The translations under genes and the position numbers were made by a program. The notes beneath the pieces were generated by a model. The model searched no databases. It was not told where the DNA came from and was given only the letters and a program-made list of their open reading frames with translations. Source: Comamonadaceae bacterium (lineage in GTDB: Bacteria > Pseudomonadota > Gammaproteobacteria > Burkholderiales > Burkholderiaceae_C). Taken from it: a DNA stretch of 5,705 nucleotides. Each line of letters begins with the position of its first letter. The stretch's first letter is position 1. This document shows, piece after piece, positions 1 to 5,705 of the stretch. The DNA is taken from positions 1 through 5,705 of the forward strand of contig CANLWQ010000140.1 in the NCBI GenBank assembly GCA_947494405.1, in the 5' to 3' direction.

Positions 1-1436
1 CCCAAAGGAGACACAGACACGGAGGCATCCAGCGCTTCCAACACGGTGGTGAAGCGCTCGTGGGAGGCCGACAGTTGTTCACGGATTTTGTTGGGTTCGG
101 TGATGTCGGTCATGGAGGTCATCCATCCAGTTTGTTGACCCACTGCATCAATCAAAGGCGATACATACAACCTTGCATCAAAAATACTTCCATTCTTGCG
201 CTTGACTCTGATTTGAAAGCCGCTCAACGTGGTGCGCCCATTGAGTTGATCGTTGAGTTTGGTGTGGAGTGTTTCACGGTCTTCATCTGGCCAATAAGGA
301 AAGGGCGAGTTAGATCCCACCAGATCTGCTTCGCTCCATCCGGTCATTTGGCAAAAAGCGGCATTCACATAGGTGATGCGGCCATTCATGTCCATGGCGC
401 GCATGCCCGTAAGTATGGAGTTCTCCATGGCGCGACGGAAATTGGTCTCAGTGGTCAATGCTTGTTGGGCTTGCAGTCGACGACGGGTATGTCGCCAAGT
501 CCCTATCAACATCCAAGTGGTCATGCCACTCAGTATGAGCACCAACCAGAAAAGCCCGCTGCCAATTAAAACTTGCGATGTTCGATAGGCTTGCGCACGA
601 AGTTGCAGGCTGTTGCCAATGATGGAAACGGGAACGATGAATTCATAGGCTTTGGACTCCCAAGGCGAGAGTTGCCACAAGCCAGAACGTGGTTTGATGC
701 TTTGACCGGCTAACAATGAATTTTTGGCATCCACTAACGCGACCGCATGTCGGGTGGTGATTTCTGGGGGAACGCTGAAACGCAGAAAGCCATCAATCGA
801 ATACTCCACCATCACAACGCCTTTGAATTGGTTGTTGCTGCTGATGGGAATATGCAGCTGCACCTGTGCCTCAGCTTGCCGGGTTTTTTCCTGCGCTTTG
901 GTGGTGATGGGAGGAGAAAAAACAGCTTGACGCAATTCCTTGGCCATCAAGTAAGTGTCTTCAGTTTCAGGGTAATCAAGCCATGCCCCTTGATAGCCTA
1001 AGCGCAGCAGGTCTGCGCTGCTGCTGGCCGAACGGGCTCGGGTGCGACGGTATTCATCTACCCAAGAGATGGCGGATATTTCAGGATATCGCTTGATCAA
1101 ATCTGAAGATTGCTCATTGAATTCAGGCAAGCTGATCTTGTTATTGCTGATATCGTTGGCCAATTTCATCATTTGCTCTTGTTGTTCAAGCAAATGCAGG
1201 CGCATTTTTTGGTTGGCATATTCCAAGTCGCGCTGAACGCTTTCTTGGTCTCTTTCCATCTCTTCGTAACGTAAATAGCCAACGCTACTGATAATAGTCA
1301 GCAGGAAAATAGCCACAGCGCCCATGGGAGCAATAAGTGCTACGCGGTCTTGTCGGTTGGGCGATTGTTTTTTCCACCAAGTCACCCAGCCACGCGTCAA
1401 TGGCTTGATGAGAACGGATATTTTTTGAATAGGCAT
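1..1436 (-). CDS. Membrane-bound PAS-domain sensor protein, probable sensor histidine kinase (partial, C-terminal part beyond the window)
   Basis: Reading the minus strand from the ATG at 1436 gives 478 uninterrupted codons to the window edge. Residues 1-31 form a basic cytoplasmic tail. Hydrophobic segments at about 32-53 and 288-311 are two membrane helices, placing residues 54-287 outside the membrane. That part starts with a charged, Gln/Glu-rich helical stretch (55-95). Its later part (about 165-225, including LHIPI and FKGVVMVEYSIDGFL) looks like a PDC/CACHE-type sensor fold. A short linker helix (315-335) leads to a PAS domain (about 334-446, with GRITYVNAAFCQMTGW and a closing TDITE motif). 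A second PAS begins near 457 (ERFTTVLEALDASVSV). No HAMP domain is evident. Kinase domains are not in the window, so histidine kinase is inferred; a diguanylate cyclase output is possible. An in-frame TGA lies upstream (complement of 1482-1484) and no other ATG intervenes. The ribosome binding site is weak. The gene is divergent from the pyruvate dehydrogenase operon. Confidence 0.85.
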   Translation of the reverse strand, partial: MPIQKISVLIKPLTRGWVTWWKKQSPNRQDRVALIAPMGAVAIFLLTIISSVGYLRYEEMERDQESVQRDLEYANQKMRLHLLEQQEQMMKLANDISNNKISLPEFNEQSSDLIKRYPEISAISWVDEYRRTRARSASSSADLLRLGYQGAWLDYPETEDTYLMAKELRQAVFSPPITTKAQEKTRQAEAQVQLHIPISSNNQFKGVVMVEYSIDGFLRFSVPPEITTRHAVALVDAKNSLLAGQSIKPRSGLWQLSPWESKAYEFIVPVSIIGNSLQLRAQAYRTSQVLIGSGLFWLVLILSGMTTWMLIGTWRHTRRRLQAQQALTTETNFRRAMENSILTGMRAMDMNGRITYVNAAFCQMTGWSEADLVGSNSPFPYWPDEDRETLHTKLNDQLNGRTTLSGFQIRVKRKNGSIFDARLYVSPLIDAVGQQTGWMTSMTDITEPNKIREQLSASHERFTTVLEALDASVSVSPL

Positions 1437-1579
1437 TGGGTTTAAGTTTAGGGCACTGTAGTCAACTAGAAAGCGGTGTGGTCATTAAATTTCATATTAA
1501 GAAATCAGAAAGCACTATTTGAAATTCACATCAAAACATGCGACACTTTCATCAAACCAATGCCCTATATGGAGACACC
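1437..1579. promoter_or_regulatory. Divergent intergenic region between the sensor gene and aceE
   Basis: These 143 bases separate two divergently transcribed genes and must hold the promoters of both, unless one is transcribed from further away. The middle (about 1484-1535) is distinctly AT-richer than the flanking genes. Weak candidates are TTTAAT on the minus strand (complement of 1484-1489), a five-of-six match to a sigma-70 -10 box without a good -35, and TTGAAA at 1519-1524 on the plus strand, a fair -35 followed 17 bases later only by a poor -10 (GACACT, 1542-1547). A 7-base inverted repeat, AATTTCA at 1488-1494 and TGAAATT at 1520-1526, has arm centres about 32 bases apart. No convincing operator, riboswitch or terminator is visible. 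The regulatory role follows from gene orientation; the individual boxes are only suggestions. Confidence 0.5.
1571..1575 (+). promoter_or_regulatory. Shine-Dalgarno sequence of aceE that decides its start
   Basis: GGAGA lies four bases before the ATG at 1580. The alternative in-frame ATG at 1538 has no purine-rich site in front of it (the bases before it read CATCAAAAC), so this site favours 1580 and a 903-residue AceE. Confidence 0.7.
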
Positions 1580-4291
1580 ATGGCCGCTCAAAACGAATCC
1601 TTGCGTACCTTCGCCATCAACGACAGCGACAGCCAAGAAACCCGCGAATGGCTTGACGCGCTATCTGCCGTCATACAAGCTGAGGGACCTGAGCGAGCCC
1701 ACTATTTATTAGAGCAACTGCTTGAACACGCCCGCGAAAACAGCATAGACATGCCTTTTTCGGCCAACACCGGCTATGTCAACACCATCGAGCCCGATCA
1801 AGAAGAGCGTTGCCCAGGCAATTTAGAAATTGAAGAGCGCTTGCGTGCTTATATGCGTTGGAACGCCATGGCCATGGTGGTGAAAGCCAATCGCCACAAC
1901 CCTGCTGACGGCGGCGACTTGGGCGGCCATATCGGTTCTTTTGCTTCGCTGGCGCACATGTTCGGCGCTGGCTTCAACCATTTTTGGCATGCGGAAAACG
2001 AGCACCATGGCGGCGATTTACTTTATATACAAGGCCATGTGTCACCCGGCGTGTATGCACGTGCTTTTTTAGAAGGACGCCTGACAGAGGAGCAGTTGCT
2101 TAACTTCCGCCAAGAAGTGGACGGCAAAGGCTTATCCAGCTACCCCCATCCCAAGCTCATGCCCGAGTTTTGGCAGTTCCCCACCGTGTCTATGGGCCTG
2201 GGCCCGTTGATGGCGATTTACCAAGCGCGGTTCTTGAAATACCTGCATGCCCGGGGGATTGCTAACACCGAAAACCGCAAGGTCTGGGTGTTTTGTGGTG
2301 ACGGCGAAATGGACGAGGTCGAGTCCTTGGGCGCGATTGGTTTGGCTGCGCGAGAAAAGCTAGACAACTTGATTTTTGTGGTGAACTGCAATTTGCAGCG
2401 CTTAGACGGTCCGGTTCGGGGCAACGGAAAAATCATCCAAGAGTTAGAAGGTGAGTTTCGTGGCTCGGGCTGGAACGTCATTAAATTGGTTTGGGGCAGC
2501 AACTGGGACCCCTTGCTGGCGCGTGACCACGACGGCGCTTTGCGTCGCATCATGATGGAAACCGTTGATGGTGACTTTCAAGCCTTTAAAGCCAATGACG
2601 GCGCTTATGTGCGCAAACATTTCTTTGGGCGCGACCCGCGCACCTTGGAGATGGTGGCCAAGATGAGCGACAGCGATATTTGGAACTTGCGCCGAGGCGG
2701 TCATGACCCCCAAAAGGTTTATGCGGCATTTTCATCTGCGGTCAAGCACCAAGGCCAGCCCACAGTTTTGCTCATTAAAACCGTTAAGGGCTTTGGCATG
2801 GGTTCGTCTGGCGAGGGCAAAAACACGGTGCACCAAACCAAGAAGCTGACCGACGAAGACATCAAAATTTTCCGCGACCGTTTCAATATTCCCATCCCTG
2901 ACAGCCAGTTGTCTGAGCTGCCGTTTTACAAGCCGGCGGATGACACGCCTGAGATGCGCTATTTGCACGAGCGTCGCCAAGCCTTGGGTGGCTATTTGCC
3001 CCACCGACGCACCAAAGCAGACGAGCATTTCACCGTGCCCTCGCTGGACATTTTCAAGGCCATTACCGAGCCCACGGTGGAAGGCCGCGAAATCTCCACC
3101 ACCCAAGCTTATGTGCGTTTTCTCACGCAGCTGTTGCGCGACCAAGCGCTGGGCCCTCGCGTGGTGCCTATTCTTGTGGACGAAGCCCGCACCTTCGGCA
3201 TGGAAGGTTTGTTCAGACAAATTGGTATTTACAACCCCGATGGTCAGCAGTACACGCCGGTCGACAAAGACCAAGTGATGTATTACAAGGAAGACAAAGC
3301 GGGTCAGATTTTGCAAGAGGGCATCAACGAAGCTGGCGGCATCAGCAGTTGGATTGCAGCAGCGACGTCTTACTCGACCAACAACCGCATCATGGTGCCG
3401 TTTTATGTGTACTACTCGATGTTTGGTTTCCAGCGTGTAGGCGACTTGGCTTGGGCCGCGGGGGATATGCAGGCGCGCGGCTTTTTGTTGGGTGGCACTT
3501 CGGGACGCACCACTTTGAATGGCGAAGGTTTGCAACACGAAGACGGCCACAGCCATATATTGGCGGGCACGATTCCCAATTGCGTCAGCTACGACCCGAC
3601 CTTTGCCCACGAGGTAGCGGTCATCATGCAGCATGGCTTAAAGCGCATGGTTGAACAGCAGGAAAACGTTTTTTACTACCTCACGCTGCTGAATGAAAAC
3701 TACGCCATGCCTGGCTTGGTGGCCGGTACACAAGAGCACATCATCAAGGGCATGTATCTTTTGCAAGAAGCCGTTGGTGCGAAAAAAATGCCCCGCGTGA
3801 ACCTGCTGGGCTCGGGCAGTATCTTGCGCGAATCGATTGCGGCACGCGAGTTGTTGTCTGCCGATTGGGGTGTAGCCGCTCATGTGTGGAGTTGCCCAAG
3901 CTTTAACGAATTGGCCCGCGACGGCGCTCAAGTCGAGCGCTGGAACCTGATGCATCCCACCGAAAAACCACAGACCTCTTTTGTGGCTCAGCAGTTGAGT
4001 GCGCACGAGGGCCCCGTGGTGGCGTCTACCGATTACATGAAAGCCTATGCCGACCAAATTCGCGCCTTCTTGCCGGCGGGGCGCAATTACAAGGTCTTGG
4101 GCACCGATGGTTTTGGCCGCAGCGATTTCCGCGCCAAGTTGCGTGAACACTTTGAGATCAATCGCCATTACATTGTGGTGGCAGCCCTCAAAGCACTGAG
4201 CGAAGACGGCACAGTGCCTGCGGCAACCGTGGCGCAAGCGATTCAAAAATATAAATTGCAAGCGGACAAGATCAATCCGCTGCACGCCTAA
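1580..4291 (+). CDS. aceE: Pyruvate dehydrogenase E1 component, homodimeric type
   Basis: E1p of the cytoplasmic pyruvate dehydrogenase complex: thiamine-diphosphate-dependent decarboxylation of pyruvate and transfer of the acetyl group to the lipoyl arm of E2. The 903 residues resemble E. coli AceE (887) along their whole length, as recalled. The thiamine motif runs from GDGEMDE (240-246) to NCN (269-271), followed by QRLDGPV. By alignment from memory, H117, H153, H418 (in the mobile EGKNTVHQ loop), E584 (GINE) and H653 (LQHEDGHSH) correspond to E. coli active-site H106, H142, H407, E571 and H640. The central domain has DEARTFGMEGLFRQIGIY (534-551) and the C-terminal domain has LGTDGFGRSD (840-849). 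Nothing catalytic is missing. The ATG at 1580 is preferred over the in-frame ATG at 1538, because it has a Shine-Dalgarno site and the 14 extra residues are not family-like. aceF follows after 12 bases. Confidence 0.97.
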   Translation: MAAQNESLRTFAINDSDSQETREWLDALSAVIQAEGPERAHYLLEQLLEHARENSIDMPFSANTGYVNTIEPDQEERCPGNLEIEERLRAYMRWNAMAMVVKANRHNPADGGDLGGHIGSFASLAHMFGAGFNHFWHAENEHHGGDLLYIQGHVSPGVYARAFLEGRLTEEQLLNFRQEVDGKGLSSYPHPKLMPEFWQFPTVSMGLGPLMAIYQARFLKYLHARGIANTENRKVWVFCGDGEMDEVESLGAIGLAAREKLDNLIFVVNCNLQRLDGPVRGNGKIIQELEGEFRGSGWNVIKLVWGSNWDPLLARDHDGALRRIMMETVDGDFQAFKANDGAYVRKHFFGRDPRTLEMVAKMSDSDIWNLRRGGHDPQKVYAAFSSAVKHQGQPTVLLIKTVKGFGMGSSGEGKNTVHQTKKLTDEDIKIFRDRFNIPIPDSQLSELPFYKPADDTPEMRYLHERRQALGGYLPHRRTKADEHFTVPSLDIFKAITEPTVEGREISTTQAYVRFLTQLLRDQALGPRVVPILVDEARTFGMEGLFRQIGIYNPDGQQYTPVDKDQVMYYKEDKAGQILQEGINEAGGISSWIAAATSYSTNNRIMVPFYVYYSMFGFQRVGDLAWAAGDMQARGFLLGGTSGRTTLNGEGLQHEDGHSHILAGTIPNCVSYDPTFAHEVAVIMQHGLKRMVEQQENVFYYLTLLNENYAMPGLVAGTQEHIIKGMYLLQEAVGAKKMPRVNLLGSGSILRESIAARELLSADWGVAAHVWSCPSFNELARDGAQVERWNLMHPTEKPQTSFVAQQLSAHEGPVVASTDYMKAYADQIRAFLPAGRNYKVLGTDGFGRSDFRAKLREHFEINRHYIVVAALKALSEDGTVPAATVAQAIQKYKLQADKINPLHA

Positions 4292-4296
4292 GGGAG
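4291..4296 (+). promoter_or_regulatory. Ribosome binding site of aceF touching the aceE stop codon
   Basis: AGGGAG overlaps the last base of the aceE TAA codon (4289-4291) and sits seven bases before the aceF ATG at 4304. This close spacing suits translational coupling of E1 and E2 on one mRNA, and it favours 4304 over the in-frame ATG at 4313. Confidence 0.7.
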
Positions 4297-4303
4297 AAAA
4301 ACG

Positions 4304-5638
4304 ATGGCAATCATGGAAGTGAAGATTCCCGACATCGGCGACTTTGATGAAGTGGCGGTGATTGAGTTGCTGGTCAAGGTGGGAGATAAAGTGCGCGCCG
4401 AGCAGTCGCTGATCACGGTCGAGTCAGACAAAGCCTCGATGGAGATTCCGTCCTCGCATGCGGGAGTGATCACCGCTTTGATGGTCAATCTTGGCGACAA
4501 GGTCAAGCAAGGTTCAGTGATAGCGCAGTTGGAGATGGGTGATGTGGCCATCGCCGCGCCTGTTGTGCCCGCGGCCGCGCCATTGCCCGTGGCCGCACCC
4601 TCAGCCCCTTTGCCAGCGGTTGTGGTGCCAGTGGTTTCAGCGGTTGTAGCTTCGGTACCAGTAGCTGCGGTGCCCGCGCATGCGCCCACTGCGGTCCTCA
4701 GCAGCGATTTGCCGCATGCCTCGCCCTCGGTACGCAAATTTGCCCGCGAGTTGGGCGTGCCTTTGAATGAAGTCAAAGGCAGTGGGCCCAAAGGCCGTAT
4801 TGGTTTGGAAGACGTACAAGCCTTCAGCCGAGGCGTGATGGCGGGAGACATGCGCACCCAAGCGCAGGCATCCAAAGCGCCTCAGGGCCATGGTGACGGC
4901 GCGGGTTTGGGGTTGCTGGCTTGGCCCAAGGTGGACTTTGCCAAGTTCGGTCCTATAGAGCGCAAAGAGATGGGGCGCATCCAAAAAATCAGTGGTGCAA
5001 ATTTGCTGCGTAATGCGGTGATGATTCCGGCCGTCACCAACCATGACGATGCCGACATCACCGAACTGGAAGCTTTCCGCATCTCCACCAACAAAGAACA
5101 CGAGAAAAGCGGTGTCAAGGTGACCATGCTGGCTTTCCTCATCAAGGCTTGCGTTTCAGCCTTGCAAAAGTTCCCCCAATTCAATACTTCGCTTGATGGC
5201 GATGCGCTGGTTTACAAACATTACTGGCATATTGGTTTTGCGGCGGATACGCCCAACGGTTTGATGGTGCCGGTATTGAAAGACGCCGACAAAAAAGGCA
5301 TTTTGCAAATCAGCGCCGAGATGGGTGAACTTGCCAAAAAAGCCCGTGAAGGCAAGTTAAGCCCCGCAGAAATGACGGGTGCCACTTTCACCATTTCAAG
5401 CTTGGGTGGCATTGGCGGTCGTTATTTCACACCCATCATCAATGCGCCCGAAGTGGCCATTTTGGGTGTGTGTCGCAGCCAGATGCAGCCGGTGTGGAAT
5501 GGCGCTGAGTTTGTGCCGCGCCTCATCTTGCCCTTGTCGCTCACCTGGGATCACAGGGTTGTCGACGGCGCATCGGCCGCTCGTTTTAATGCCTATTTGG
5601 GGCAAGTGTTGGCTGATTTTCGCCGCATCATGCTTTAA
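4304..5638 (+). CDS. aceF: Dihydrolipoyllysine-residue acetyltransferase, E2 component of pyruvate dehydrogenase (one lipoyl domain)
   Basis: E2 core of the pyruvate dehydrogenase complex: its lipoyl arm takes the acetyl group from E1 and its catalytic domain passes it to CoA. The 444 residues show one lipoyl domain (about 3-77) with the lipoylated lysine K43 in VESDKASME. A flexible linker rich in Ala, Val and Pro (about 82-137) follows. Next is the peripheral subunit-binding domain (about 138-174, with SPSVRKFARELGV and GSGPKGRI), a second linker (175-210), and the acetyltransferase domain (about 213-444). The catalytic motif is DHRVVDG, with H417 and D421, and FTISSLGG lies at 362-369. E. 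coli AceF has three lipoyl domains and several betaproteobacterial E2p have two, so this is a short form. The E1p neighbour and the pyruvate-type sequence argue against a 2-oxoglutarate or branched-chain E2. No frameshift is seen. Confidence 0.96.
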   Translation: MAIMEVKIPDIGDFDEVAVIELLVKVGDKVRAEQSLITVESDKASMEIPSSHAGVITALMVNLGDKVKQGSVIAQLEMGDVAIAAPVVPAAAPLPVAAPSAPLPAVVVPVVSAVVASVPVAAVPAHAPTAVLSSDLPHASPSVRKFARELGVPLNEVKGSGPKGRIGLEDVQAFSRGVMAGDMRTQAQASKAPQGHGDGAGLGLLAWPKVDFAKFGPIERKEMGRIQKISGANLLRNAVMIPAVTNHDDADITELEAFRISTNKEHEKSGVKVTMLAFLIKACVSALQKFPQFNTSLDGDALVYKHYWHIGFAADTPNGLMVPVLKDADKKGILQISAEMGELAKKAREGKLSPAEMTGATFTISSLGGIGGRYFTPIINAPEVAILGVCRSQMQPVWNGAEFVPRLILPLSLTWDHRVVDGASAARFNAYLGQVLADFRRIML

Positions 5639-5642
5639 GGCC

Positions 5643-5647
5643 AAGGA
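5643..5647 (+). promoter_or_regulatory. Ribosome binding site of the third operon gene
   Basis: AAGGA lies five bases before the ATG at 5653, within the 14-base gap after aceF. It supports a real start there although only 17 complete codons of the gene are visible. Confidence 0.6.
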
Positions 5648-5652
5648 CATTT

Positions 5653-5705
5653 ATGGCACATACAGATATTCAAGTTCCTGACATCGGCGACTTCGACGAA
5701 GTGGC
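5653..5705 (+). CDS. lpdA: N-terminus of a lipoyl-domain protein, probably lipoyl-bearing dihydrolipoyl dehydrogenase (E3), partial
   Basis: Only 17 full codons are present, reading MAHTDIQVPDIGDFDEV, and the next codon is cut by the window edge. The segment VPDIGDFDEV is the start of a lipoyl domain and matches AceF residues 8-17 (IPDIGDFDEV) at nine of ten positions. E3 enzymes carrying an N-terminal lipoyl domain are known in Burkholderiales and Neisseria and are encoded just after aceF, so lpdA is the best call. E3 reoxidises dihydrolipoyl groups with FAD and NAD+. The FAD-binding and redox-disulfide motifs lie beyond the window, so the identity rests on position and the lipoyl start. Another lipoyl protein, such as a second E2, cannot be excluded. 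Confidence 0.75.
   Translation, partial: MAHTDIQVPDIGDFDEV

Noticed and set aside
60..569. Plus-strand open frames within 60-1236
   Set aside because: The minus strand carries a continuous frame with two membrane helices and a clear PAS domain across this region; the plus-strand frames are its shadows.
1548..1561. A possible PdhR-like operator (TTGGT-N3-ACCAA type) before aceE
   Set aside because: Only the right half, ACCAAT at 1556-1561, matches; the left half (TTCAT) does not. No GntR-family regulator gene is visible.
1538..1579. A 14-residue N-terminal extension of AceE from the ATG at 1538
   Set aside because: No ribosome binding site precedes 1538, the extra residues do not look like AceE N-termini, and GGAGA directly precedes the ATG at 1580.
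2732..3634. A 300-codon open frame antisense to aceE
   Set aside because: It lies wholly inside the highly conserved aceE gene, has no recognisable domain or ribosome binding site, and is explained by the codon bias of the sense strand.
3638..4285. A 215-codon open frame antisense to the aceE 3' end
   Set aside because: Complementary to a conserved coding segment. Its His/Gln/Arg-rich translation resembles no family and fits a shadow of biased codons.
4288..4875. A 195-codon antisense frame with a Thr/Gly/Ala-rich low-complexity stretch
   Set aside because: The low complexity mirrors the Ala/Val/Pro linker of AceF on the opposite strand, so it is not an independent gene.
5639..5652. A terminator or intergenic element between aceF and the next gene
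   Set aside because: Only 14 bases, holding a ribosome binding site and no hairpin followed by a T-run.

Overview
The window is ordinary core metabolism from a proteobacterium, most likely a betaproteobacterium of the order Burkholderiales (a Comamonadaceae-like lineage is my guess). The reasons are moderate GC content, a homodimeric-type (AceE) pyruvate dehydrogenase E1, and the gene order aceE-aceF followed by a gene that starts with a lipoyl domain, an arrangement known for lipoyl-bearing E3 in Burkholderiales and Neisseria. Genus cannot be settled from the sequence alone.

Layout. Positions 1-1436 on the minus strand hold the N-terminal 478 codons of a membrane-bound PAS sensor protein that runs off the left edge. 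It has two membrane segments, a large extracytoplasmic domain, one complete PAS domain and the start of a second. Positions 1437-1579 form a short, partly AT-rich divergent intergenic region. Rightward on the plus strand follow aceE (1580-4291, E1p, 903 aa), aceF (4304-5638, E2p, 444 aa) and the first 17 codons of a third gene (from 5653), very probably lpdA encoding lipoyl-E3. Gaps of 12 and 14 bases, each with a Shine-Dalgarno sequence, indicate one polycistronic transcript.

How the genes work together. AceE decarboxylates pyruvate on thiamine diphosphate and reductively acetylates the lipoyl arm of AceF. AceF transfers the acetyl group to CoA, and E3 reoxidises the dihydrolipoyl group with NAD+. 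The divergent sensor shares the promoter region and could regulate the operon or respond to a related metabolite; nothing in the sequence proves this.

I found no mobile element, CRISPR array, RNA gene, phage gene or clear terminator. The items most worth a second look are the divergent sensor with an unassigned extracytoplasmic domain, and the distribution of lipoyl domains (a single-lipoyl E2 next to a probable lipoyl-E3). I do not see a previously undescribed system.
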